From the NCBI GenBank assembly GCA_020881915.1, contig JAJFPB010000005.1, positions 2,418,001 through 2,482,000 on the forward strand: 64,000 bases of DNA, written 5' to 3'. The notes under the pieces are model-generated. The model was not told the DNA's origin, ran no database searches, and was given only the letters and a program-made list of their open reading frames with translations. This stretch comes from Paramyrothecium sp. XJ0827. Lineage: Eukaryota; Ascomycota; Sordariomycetes; Hypocreales; Stachybotryaceae. Both the position numbers and the translations under genes were made by a program. Shown piece after piece: positions 32,911 through 42,969 of the stretch; positions within the stretch are counted from its first letter, which is position 1, and each line of letters begins with the position of its first letter.

Positions 32911-34117
32911 TTATTCGTTATAGTGGTACACCTAACGTCGCATGTCAGTAACCAATCTGAATCGGCCTTTTCCGCCGAGAACACTATCACATCAACCTTG
33001 CCGCACGTACCTTGTAGTTGGGCAAACCATATGGTTGCCATCCAAGCCGCTTGGACATCTTTGCAAATCCTTCCGTCTCAATCAAATGGTAGAATGCGAA
33101 GGGAGGGAACATGGCACCGTCTCGGTGGACGTCGGCTTTAACAAGAAGCGCTGTGCCACCAACGCCGTCCAGGGGCACAACCAGATCCCTGTCACCGCCA
33201 TCTGTCGCCATGTATGCCATCAATGCGCGATACGTGGCCATCTCAGCATACCCTTCAAGGAGAATGTCGTCAGGCCCCATCTTTGACGCCAATTGCTGCG
33301 CAATCTCACTATCCTGCCAGCTGTTGTAGTCGTACGGTCTCTCGGACATGCTCTTCTTCTCTTCGTCGTAGTATCGCTGGAAGCAGTTGGGTGTGATCAG
33401 AGGCTTGTCGAAGGCGGCAAGATCTTGAATGAGTGATGGTGGCGTCTCGATAATGTCGGCGTCCAGCCACAACACCCACGACGTAGCCGGTCCTAAGGTT
33501 GTGAACAGGAGAGAGTTGCGGGCCTTGGCCATGACTTCACGGCGCGCCTTCTGCTTCTGCATCTTGTGCCTTTCGCTTTCATCCTGCGATTCCAGCGCAG
33601 GGTCGAAATCTTGTCGTAGAATGATGATGCTCTTGAACCGCTCCTTCTCTGGACCATGGTTTTGCGTCTTGTGGATTTCCTGCTGCAGTGCAGCCGTAGC
33701 CAGGCTACCTTCCTTGTTCTTTGGAAGGATGAACCCAAGGGTGATGAGCTCGTGGGGATAGTTGAGCTTGAGCAGGTTATCCCAGTACTCCTGGTAGAAG
33801 CGAGCCATGGGCGTCAGGATAAGGACATTCTCGCGATTCTCAATCGGTCTCGGGGTGATTGTCACATGGTTGAGGTTATAGCGCCTGACGGGCGGGGGCT
33901 TAAGTTGCTGTTGGCCGGATCGCGAAGTCGGCTTCTTGTACGGAGACGTAGGCGGCGAGAGATGGTGGTCGGCTGTGTCGACAGGCGGTCTGGTCGATGT
34001 CGAGTGCCCTGAGGGGGAGACGAGGAAGTAGAGGATGAAGATGCACAGGCCGGTGCCGAGGAGAAGAGTCAGCGGATTCGTCTTTTTAAGACGTACTGAC
34101 CCCATGGGTCGAGCCAT
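32911..34117 (-). CDS. GT62 mannosyltransferase of the mannan polymerase complex (Mnn9/Anp1/Van1 family)
   Basis: There are two exons, 34117-33011 and 32931-32911, separated by a 79-base GTACGT...TAG intron. The last exon encodes only VYHYNE and the stop. The protein has 375 residues. It is a type II Golgi membrane protein: a short basic cytosolic tail, one anchor at about residues 15-34, a Pro-rich stem, then the GT62 domain. That domain carries VLILTPMARFYQEYWDNLL, the catalytic DxD in WVLWLDADI (residues 219-221) and a C-terminal GGTALLVKADVHRDGAMFPP block. In the family it extends the alpha-1,6-mannan backbone on cell-wall N-glycans. I cannot safely choose among Mnn9, Anp1 and Van1; overall length favours Mnn9. 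Confidence 0.88.
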
Positions 34118-35475
34118 GGAGCGTACGAATGACGCTCGAGCGTCCGCGCAGACGGATGTGCTTTTTGTGAGGACCGGACCAGGCAGGGAGGCTGTGGCGG
34201 CTGCGATGCGACGAGATGTTCACAGACCACCTGGGTAGCTGATCGATGCTGCCTCAAAGGAGACGCCTACATGGGCGTGGGCTGTCAGCGTGTTAGATGA
34301 TGGATCGGGCGCCAAGAACAGGCGACGTTGGCAATGGCACTCACGGGAACCAAGAAGGGGGATCGAGTCGAGGATGGTTTGCGATACAGAATATGTGGCG
34401 CCTGCCCAGGAGTAGAAGTAGGGGTGCAGATGAACAAATCCAACCAGGAGCAGCAGGCAGTCTGACACAAAAGTATAGGTACCCGCTCACGGTTGCTTTG
34501 TAGGTACCTTTCGAGACACTGTGGTCCACTGCTGGCTGATTTTAGCGCGGACGGGACCCTCTCGGTACTTCCAGATCCGGGAGGATGGTGTTCCAGTTCG
34601 TAATCTTGGTAAGGTCAGGTATAGTGCAGAGTTACTGCAGACAAGATTCGATGCTCGTATCCAATGGGGACCGGGGCACACATTATTGTGATGTTCAAAA
34701 GAGATGAATCGCTGTGATCTCGCCATGCAGGCAATGGCACTGCCAGTCGTACGCCTTGGCCGATCCGCGAAGCCAAGATAATGTAGCCTTCTTTCTAGCA
34801 CGAACTACCTTAAAGTACCTACCTCTCTACCTTAGACTCAAGCATCTAAAGTAAGGTAGTACTTCTCATCGTTCCAGCATATGCCAGGCAAGGTAAAGCA
34901 CTGTAAGGCAAGGTATCCTCTTTAGGTGCGACAACCCACTGGAATGAATCGTCAAGTAGCGGAAAATAAGACACCCTTGGAATGACCGTGTTTCTGTTGA
35001 CGGGTTGGAAATCAATGCCATAGAGCCATCACTCACAGAGGACATGCATGTTTCAGTATGACAGCATGCAGTAGAATGGACAATAATTGAATTGTTACCC
35101 ACCAAGGTTCGAATTGAACCTGGTAGATGGTAAGAAAGAAGCTGAAGACGCCTTGCAACTTAACAGCACCGAAGTACCTGCCTTACGTACCTAGCACCGC
35201 CAAGTAAGGTACCTCATGCGTCGCAGAACGGTCCCGGATGTCTCTTGCCTAAGCCAGGTTCCTGCCTTAAGCATTCACTGGACCACCATCCTGTGCAGGG
35301 TATCCTAAGTACAGCCTATCCCTTTCTGGTCTGGGGCGACATCAGAGATCAATCATGGCAACTTCTCCCCGATCCATCTGCTACCGACCCGAACTAGTGA
35401 CCGCGACTCAAACAACCACCCGAATCCCTCTCGCCATTCGCAGAAGGGTTTCAGTCCATTCTGTTTCTCAACAAC
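34118..35475. promoter_or_regulatory. Divergent intergenic region rich in GGTACCTTA-type motifs
   Basis: About 1.36 kb between divergent genes. Motif copies lie at about 34487-34510, 34801-34860, 34887-34917 and 35172-35215. At 34804-34812 and 34852-34860 the words ACTACCTTA and TAAGGTAGT form a 9-base inverted repeat with a 39-base loop. The palindrome GGTTCGAATTGAACC at 35105-35119 resembles a tRNA B box, but no cloverleaf fits around it. Confidence 0.45.
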
Positions 35476-37047
35476 ATGGCCGACAAGATGGATCGTGGTC
35501 TTGACGAGATCATTGCAGATAACGTGAGTCTTTCACCCCTCGGACGTTTCCCTGCCGCTCTGCGCTCCAGCTCGAGCTGGAGCTCACCAGCAAGTCGCAT
35601 CAAGCTGACCGTTACCACAGCGAGGCAATGATACTCGCAACCGCCGCGGCGGCGGCCGTCGCCGTGAACGACAAGACTATCCCCGAGACGGTGTAAGAAA
35701 GGTTGGCAAGCTGCATTGATTCTCTGCCTGCCCCGTGTTCAATCGCTGCTAACGCCGACATCATAGGTTGAGATTCCCTCCCTCTGACCGTAAACTGCTC
35801 GATCCCCTCAGCCGTGTTGGCAATACCTCGAACGATGCCCGAAATCCCTGGCGATGAGGGGCAATGGCATTACTTACGGTGTGAAATTTCCTCTGGCTAA
35901 CCAGCCCTCGGTTGAACGTGCAGTCTCTCCGCAACGAACCTCGCAGTATAGACACGTGAGGCGCCCCCAACCCGCGATCCGTCACGATGAACATGCTCGC
36001 TAACCTGCTGCGCCTTAGTGAATGGGTTCACGATCGCTACGAAGAGAACAGTTAGTCCCATGCGACGGCTTCGTGCCACCTTCCGTTCTCGCATACTCAT
36101 CGTTAGCTAGATTCTCGAAGGGCGCCTGCTCCGCGACGACGCCGCGAAGATTCCCCCGACCAGTTTGTCCTCCAGATGACCTGGATTCTCTACTCATACT
36201 AAGCAAGCATCATTTAGAGAATCCCGGGGTACCAAGATTCGTGTCGAAAACATCCACTACGACCTTACTGAGGAAGACCTTGAGGTAAACTTAAGACTGC
36301 GAGCACCCAATTCTGTCTAGCCATCGCTTACCAAAATGCCAGGAACTTTTCTGGAGGATTGGAAAGGTTTCCAAGCTACAGCTCCGATATGACCGCGCGG
36401 GGCGGTCAGAAGGCACTGCTTTCGTAACTTACGAGCGCAAAGATGACGCAACAGAGGCAATTCGACAGTTTGACGGTGCAAATGCCAATGGTATGAATCT
36501 AGACCGTTGCCTAACCAGAAACGCAACTCTAACAAACTCTTCAGGTCAGCCAATTCGGCTCTCTCTGATGGCTAGCGGCCCGTCCCGCAACCCGTTTGAT
36601 ACTGCTGTTCTACCCGGAAAGCCGCTTTCAGAGCGGATTTCTGCCCCAGGCGGCAGGTCGCGCTCCCTCTCCCCTCATCGTAGACATGGGAGGGATGACG
36701 CCGGCCGCAAGGGCATCGACAGGTACATCCCAGATGGGCCAAGCAGGTCGAGGAGCCCCATGCCCCGTCAGCGTGGTGGCCGCCGGCCTGGTGCGCGACG
36801 TGAAGGTGGTGGCGGCGGCGGCGGCGGTGGCGGCAGAGATCGTGAAGGCGGTCGGGGAGAAGGACGTGGTAACCCGCGCGGCAAGAAGACACAGGAAGAG
36901 TTGGACGCAGAAATGGAGGACTACTTTGGTGGAAACAACGCTGCTGGGTCAGCACCAGCCGAGACAGCGGAAGCCCCTGCGCCTGCTGCGTCTGCTGCGT
37001 CTGCTGTACCTGCACCCCAAGGTGATGATATCGACATGATCGAGTAG
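35476..37047 (+). CDS. mRNA export adaptor of the Aly/REF family (Yra1/Mlo3-like)
   Basis: There are eight exons: 35476-35523, 35621-35701, 35924-35955, 36019-36050, 36111-36162, 36218-36284, 36343-36490 and 36545-37047. The protein has 320 residues. The N-terminal box MADKMDRGLDEIIADN is the conserved REF motif that contacts the export helicase and receptor. A basic RGG-like part and DTEWVHDRYEE come next. The RRM (about residues 85-158) reads TKIRVENIHYDLTEEDLEELF (RNP2) and GRSEGTAFVTYERKDDATEA (RNP1). The C-terminus is Arg/Gly-rich with a run of Gly and ends acidic (QGDDIDMIE). These adaptors load the export receptor onto spliced mRNA. The second intron is 222 bases; the other six are 54-97. 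Confidence 0.9.
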
Positions 37048-37604
37048 CGAGGGCATCGTTGTCTGCCTCCTGTGCACCCTCGACCTATTGGCGGATCCAT
37101 GACTGGGCAAAGGCTCGATCGAAAAAACACCGCTCATCTAGTCCCAGCAACCAGTTCTATTTAGCAACCTGAGATCGGGTTATAACCAATTTGCCATCTT
37201 TCGGCCACCAGACTTTTCTTGGCGACCTCATCCCCCAAATGGGTTGCACTTCTTTGTGGGCAAAACTGCGACAGGACGCCTGTAAGCCTTGTACAGACAG
37301 GTTGTGTGAAGCATAGTCGAGCAATTTCATAAGTGATAAAGGAATATGTAGGATGGGCCGGCGCAGAGTAGTGCGCCTATGATTCAGCCCTTTCAGGTAT
37401 ACCCTGCAGCTTTCTTATCGTTGAAAGGTTGCTGCAGAGAGCCACCATTTATACATGATATTGCGTGACATGCCGATCTACCGACGCTACCCTGCACTGT
37501 TGTCGAATTTGCCGACGGAGTTCCACGAGTAAAGCAGCATTTATTGATAAGCCCGGAAAGCCTTTGTTCACGCGTCTACTCTGTATTTCGAGTCTTTAGT
37601 AGCC
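37048..37604. other. Intergenic region between tandem genes
   Basis: About 557 bases hold the 3' end of the Yra1/Mlo3-like gene and the promoter of the DUF1932 gene. There is no ORF or motif I can support. Confidence 0.4.
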
Positions 37605-38661
37605 ATGGCGTCCGACAGCAAACCCGTCAAGATAGGCATTCTTTCCATGGGAGACATGGGTGCAGGGCTCGCCAAGCTGCTGGTGGCCCACGGCTTCTTA
37701 GTTGCGACGAACGTCGAGGGCAGGAGGTACGTCACGAGCCGTGGCGCTCCCGATACCTGTACCAGTCTCTAACAAACCCTCCCGCAGCCTGGACACCGTT
37801 GAGAGAACCGAGAAAGCCGGCGTGGAGAAGCTGCCGTCGGACGTCGACCTTGTTCAGCAGTGCGGCGTCGTCTTCTCCGTCGTGCCCCCACGGGATGCGG
37901 AGGCTACTGCCCAGCGGGTGATTGATGCACTGAAGGCCCAGGCACGCGACGAGCCATTGTACTACGGCGACCTGAACGCCGTGTCGCCCTCCACATGTAA
38001 GCGCATCGGCTCCCTCTTCGAAGGCGCCGGCGTGCCGGTCCGCTTCATCGATGGATGCATCGTCGGCGGCCCGCCGAGGCTCAAGACCGTAGCCGACCCA
38101 GGCACCAACGTCTCCACGAGCGACGCATCCGACGCCGACTGGAGCCGGCCGAGGATCCCCGTCTCCGGGCCCTGGCCGCTCGCCGGGCTCCCCGGCGGCG
38201 ACCGTCTCGCGTCCGTCCTGAACCTGCGCCACGTCGGGCCGGACGTCGGCGCCGCGAGCGGGCTCAAGATGTGCTTCGCCGCCATGTCCAAGGGCTTCAC
38301 CGCGGTGGCGACGCAAGCCTTCGCGACGGCACACGCGCTCGGCGTGGCCGGGGACCTCAGGCTCGAGTTGGGCCGCATCCTCCCGACGCACCTGGCCCTC
38401 GCGGAGGAGAGCGTCGTGGGCATGCCGCCCAAGGCGTACCGCTGGGTCCGTGAGATGGAGGAGATCGCGGCGACGATGAGCGAGGAGGGCGGGTGGGGGA
38501 GGGACATCTTCGACGGCGCCGCCGGCGTCTACAGGGCGGTCGTGGAGAACGAGGTCCTAGGCCGGGAGAAGATTGGCAAGAGGGTCAGGGGCACGACCGT
38601 CGAGGATGTGGTCGAGGTCATGGCAGATGGGCTAGCGAGCAAAAGGAAGAAAACGGACTGA
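37605..38661 (+). CDS. 6-phosphogluconate dehydrogenase-like NAD(P)-binding protein (DUF1932)
   Basis: There are two exons, 37605-37726 and 37788-38661, with a 61-base GTACGT...CAG intron. The protein has 331 residues. The N-terminal Rossmann fold begins IGILSMGDMGAGLAKLLVAHG; the first Gly of the usual GxGxMG is Ser here. VVFSVVPPRDAEATA and YYGDLNAVSPSTCKRI match the cofactor and substrate loops of the hydroxyacid dehydrogenase superfamily, and the C-terminal half (GLKMCFAAMSKGFTAVATQA onward) fits DUF1932. The substrate is unknown. The gene is distinctly GC-rich, which explains long antisense shadow ORFs. Its stop lies 53 bases from the stop of the convergent ValRS gene. Confidence 0.85.
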
Positions 38662-38714
38662 GCAAATCTCTTGACATGTTTCTCGTGTTGGGCAGGTATT
38701 CTAGACAAACTACT

Positions 38715-41700
38715 CTACTCAAGCTTCAGCTGCTCGAACTGCTTGATGGTCTCCTCGAAGCTGTGGATCTCCTGCTTGGCGTCCGCCAGCTTCTTCTGGT
38801 CCTGCTCCTGCACCTCCGCCGAGACCTTCTCCTTGTAGCCCGGGTCGACGAGGATCTTCTCCTGCTTCTGGATGGTCGACTTGGCCTTGTCGAGCTTCTT
38901 CTGCGCCTTTGCGATCTCGGCGTCAATGTCGACGCGGCCCTTCACGTGCAAGAAGACGGAGGCCGACGTGGAGACGGGGTAGGCAACGCAGCCGGCGGGG
39001 CGGCCGGCGTCGGGGCCCAAAACCTCAATGTCCTTGACGGCCTTGCCGCTGAGCGACTTGATGGAAGACACCTGCTCCTTGCAGGTCTTGAGCGAGAACT
39101 CGTCGAAGGCTTGAATGATGACTGTTTCCTAGGTCAGGACGAAATTCCCATCAAGAGACAGAGCATAAATCACTTACCATTTGCCTCATCCTTGAGAGAG
39201 TACTCAGCCATAAGCGAACGAGCAGCCCTGGTGCAGCCCAAGACAAGCTCGTATGCAGCCTCAGACTTGGGGTCATCGAGAGCAGACTCGTACACGGGGT
39301 ACTTGGCAATCATGATGGACTTGGTCGTGTCACCGGATCGTCGAGGCATCCTCTGCCACATCTCTTCCGTCAGATAGGGCATGTAAGGGTGGATCATGAG
39401 CAGAGCCGCCTCAAGAGCCGTGTACAACGTCTGGATAGCAGAGTTGCGCTCCTCCTCGGTACCATCGCGAATGATGGCCTTGGAGTTCTCGATGTAGACA
39501 TCGCACAGCTCGCTGTACCAGTAACGGTACACGATAAGAGTGGATTTTGAGAACTCCCTGTCGTTGAGAGCGGCGTTGATCTCCTTGGCCGCCTCGTTCA
39601 TCTTGTGGAGGATCCAGCGCTCGGCAAGAGTCTTGCCGGTTTTGGGGGCAGTCTCCGCGGGAGCAAAGTCCTGTGGCAGGCTACCAAGGACGTACTTGGT
39701 GGCTTGGAACTATAAAGAGAATTAGAAGCAACTTCCGAGATCGCTGGCTATGGTTTAAAACTCACAATTTTGTTGCAGAATTTGCGGTATCCGTGGATCC
39801 TGTGTGATCTAGTTAGAACCGGCCCAAAACATGATGTAACAAATAACTTACACCTTGACATCGAGGTTGATATCTGAGCCACCAGTGGTGGCGTTGACCA
39901 TGGTGAATCGCAGAGCGTCAGCTCCACACTGAGGAATTCCATCGGGGAAAGTGGCCTTCTGGAACTTGGTCGCCTTCTGGACCTCGCTGGGGTGCAGGTT
40001 GCCCGCCTGGAGCTTCTGGTGCAGGTCCTCGAGCTTGATGCCGTAGATGACGTCCAGAGGGTCAATGACGTTACCCAAACTCTTACTCATCTTGCGTCCT
40101 TCGTTATCTCGGACAAGGGTGTGGCAGAAGACCTCAGTGAAGGGGACCGTGCCAGTCATCTTCAGTCCAAGCATGATCATTCGCGCAATCCAGAAGAACA
40201 GAATATCCCAACCAGTTTCCAGGACGGAGGTGGGGTACAGCTTCTCAAGATCTTGGGTCTGCTTGGGCCAGCCCAGAGTGCTGAAGGGCCACAAGCCAGA
40301 AGAGAACCAAGCTGTTTTCACGTGTTAGTTGCGATTCAACGTGCTGGGACCTATTCAACTCACTGTCAAGGACGTCTTCGTCCTGCTCGAGCGTAAATGT
40401 CTTGCCAGGCAACGCTGCTTGTGCCTTCTTTTCTGCTTCCTCCTGCGTTCGTCCGGCGAACCAGAGCTTCTCCTCAGGAATATCACCGGAGCCGCCTTCA
40501 ATCTTGGCGAAGTAAACGGGGCAGCGGTGGCCCCACCAGAGCTGTCGGCTGATGCACCAATCATTGATATCCTCAAGCCAGTGGTAGTAGTTTCTCTCAG
40601 CCGATTCAGGTCGAATCTTGACCTTGCCCTCCTTGACAACCTTAATAGCGGGCTCAGCGAGCTCCTTCATCCTCACCCACCACTGGGGCTTCATGATTGG
40701 CTCAATGATATCCTTGGACTTGTCACATAGTGGCACCTTCATGGGGTTGTCCTTCTTGTCGACGTAGAGACCCTTCTCCTGGAGGTCACGCTGAACAGCG
40801 TAGCGGACATCAAAGCGCCTCTGGCCCTTGTAGGGGCCTGCATTCTCATTCATGACGCCGTCATCTGTGAGAATGTTGATGAACTCAAGACCGTGCCTCT
40901 GACCCAAGGTGAAATCGTTAGGATCATGAGCAGGGGTGAGCTTGACAGCACCAGTTCCAAACTCCATCTCGACATACTCATCAGCAACAATAGGGAGCTT
41001 CCTACCCTCAATGAAAGGGTGGATAGCGGACTTTCCGACGAGGTGCTTGTAACGCTCATCCTTGGGGTGCACAGCAATACCGGTATCGCCCAACATCGTC
41101 TCGATACGAGTGGTGGCAACCTCAATGGTCTCATCAGAACCTTCGATGGGATACTTGAAGTGAACAATGACACCAAACTCGACCTTCTTGTCGTAGCCGG
41201 GGACATCGAGAAGTGTACGACCAGCCAATTCCATGTTGACAACCTCCAGGTTTGACAAGGCAGTGTTCAGCTTGGTACACCAGTTCACCAGTCTGTTGGC
41301 GCGGTAGATGATGCCTTCCTCGTGGAGCTTGACGAAGGTCTCACTCACGGCTGCCGAAAGGTTGGCATCCATGGTGAAGGCTTCACGGGTCCAATCGAAC
41401 GATCCACCGAGGGTCTTCAGTGCCGTGTTGATGCGCTTGTGGTACTCGTCCTTCCAGTCCATGACGGTGTCAATGAACTTGGTGCGGCCGAGGTCATGTC
41501 TGGTCTTCTGCTCACGGCGCCAGAGCATGTTCTCCACGACGCTCTGGGTGGAGATACCGGCGTGGTCGCAACCAGGGACCCAAAGGGTGGTCTTCCCTTG
41601 CATGCGGTTCCATCGGATCAGGACATCCTGCAGCGAGTCGCCGAGAGCGTGACCCATGTGCAAGGCACCGGTAACGTTGGGCGGGGGGTGGACAATGACA

Positions 41701-42352
41701 AACTTGCCCTCATCCTTGACGTTGCCATCGGCCTTGAACTCGGGCTTGAAGAAGCCCTCCTTCTCCCACCAACTGTACCAGGCGGACTCGACAGCGAGTG
41801 GGTTGTACGCCTTGAAGTGAGGGTCATCGAATGATCGGATGCGCTTCTTCTCACCCTCGGGGGTGTCCTCGACGTAGGCGGGAAGCGGCTCCTCTTCGGG
41901 CTTCTTTTCCTTGACCTTCTTTTCCTTGACGGGGTTCGGTTGGCTGGACGCGGCCTTTGCCTTCTTTGCTTCGAACTTGGCGGCCTTCTCGGCCTTCTTG
42001 CGCTCCTTTTCTACTGCAGCGAAACGGTCAGCGTGCTGGGTAAGTCTTCCGGGCGTCTGCAAGGTTGGCTCGTACACTCTTTCTCCGTCTTGACCTTGGG
42101 GGGTCCCTGGGCAGCCGGGGCTGCTCCAGCGTCGGTGCCAGCAGCATGAGTTCCGGACTTGGAGGATGCGGCGATGTCGGCCTTGGTCTCGCCGGCGACG
42201 GCAGGGGGGTTGATGGCGCTCTCCTCAACACCCTCACTCGCCCCAACTAGACAATGGACGGTTAGCGACACAGCACAATCTCAAGGATAGGCATGAACGC
42301 ATGATGGCGTGTCTGACTCACTGTTGTTTCCGCGCCCGCTGTTGGTAGCCAT
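38715..42352 (-). CDS. VAS1: Valyl-tRNA synthetase, probably cytosolic and mitochondrial
   Basis: There are seven exons: 42352-42322, 42246-42076, 42013-40374 corrected to 42013-40364, 40311-39852, 39799-39766, 39709-39178 and 39121-38715. The protein has 1094 residues from the AUG. It is a class I synthetase with [13 protein letters not shown] (HIGH motif, His at about 186 and 189), a CP1 editing domain, KMSKS at about 691-695, an anticodon-binding domain and a C-terminal coiled-coil arm ([20 protein letters not shown]). The N-terminal [19 protein letters not shown] extension is typical of eukaryotic cytosolic ValRS. The 42014-42075 intron must be removed to enter this frame. In-frame sequence upstream of the AUG looks like a mitochondrial signal without an AUG (separate entry). 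Fungi often use one gene for both compartments. Confidence 0.94.
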
Positions 42353-42526
42353 GATGGCACGTGTGGTTGTTAAGGGTCGTCTGGGGGAAACGGAGCGCAC
42401 CCGCAGGGCTCGGACTGCGAGTCTAAACGTCGTGCCGGAAATCTTTTTTTCCTGGCTGAAGCCCGTACTGCGCAGGGGCTTCGGACGCTTATAGTCGAGG
42501 TGAAAGGAAGAGCAGGAGAAAGAGAG
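42353..42526 (-). other. AUG-less, presequence-like leader in frame with VAS1
   Basis: Reading upstream from the VAS1 AUG, the frame stays open for 58 codons to a TGA at 42527-42529 and contains no ATG. The 30 codons nearest the AUG encode ISGTTFRLAVRALRVRSVSP followed by RRPLTTTRAI: seven Arg, no Asp or Glu, and Arg every few residues, as in an amphipathic mitochondrial signal. Tandem ACG codons sit at positions -27 and -26 (42433-42428); ATT, CTG and GTG codons are also present. Start at a near-cognate codon would add a presequence. Use of such a codon is inference. Confidence 0.5.
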
Positions 42527-42614
42527 TCACCGCGGCGATCGATCGGAACACCGCAAAGCTCCAACTAATCGAAACGAGGGCTCGTCTATGCAGTCGGATC
42601 CTGGGCGAATACCT

Positions 42615-42621
42615 TGACTCA
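42615..42621 (-). promoter_or_regulatory. Gcn4/CPC1-type site upstream of VAS1
   Basis: The plus strand reads TGACTCA, 263 bases upstream of the VAS1 AUG in the intergenic region shared with the gene starting at 42970. Aminoacyl-tRNA synthetase genes are known targets of general amino-acid control in yeast and Neurospora; binding here is inferred from sequence only. Confidence 0.45.
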
Positions 42622-42969
42622 GAACGATTTTCGGATTGTATGAATGAATGGATGGTGGGGTGATTGATGCGGTAGCGGTAGCGGTTGGACCTGGAGGAGG
42701 GGTCCGTTTCCTGTGGTCCCGCGTGGCTGGTGGCCCGTGGAAGCCCCAAAACGGCAGCTTCAGCCATGGCGGCAAGCCACACCGCAGCTTTCAAGGTACC
42801 TTTGCCTCACATCGCCTCCAACAACTCATGCAGCTTTCATAGATTCCTTGATTCAAACAGCTGCCCTGCCCTCCAATTCGGATCATCTTCCCTTCATCGG
42901 GCAGCTTACCCCTCAGTTCCAGCCGCTGAGCACATTGAACTCGGCTTCCTCACCTGAACGGCTGTCTTG

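Larger units (their letters stand above)
42353..42969. promoter_or_regulatory. Bidirectional promoter between VAS1 and the 508-residue protein gene
   Basis: These 617 bases separate divergent start codons. They contain the ValRS presequence-like leader, a TGACTCA site at 42615 and a CAAGGTACCTTTG motif at about 42792. Both products are predicted to act at least partly in mitochondria. Confidence 0.5.

Noticed and set aside
35105..35119. GGTTCGAATTGAACC resembling a tRNA B box
   Set aside because: It is a plain palindrome; no A box, anticodon arm or acceptor stem can be folded around it on either strand.
37732..38507. Antisense ORFs of 219 and 181 codons opposite the DUF1932 gene
   Set aside because: The GC-rich third positions of the sense gene remove stops on the other strand; the products have no family resemblance.
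41986..42077. Frame break in ValRS near residue 67, first read as a sequencing frameshift
   Set aside because: A 62-base intron with a GTACGA donor, GCTGAC branch site and CTGCAG acceptor restores the expected [15 protein letters not shown] sequence.
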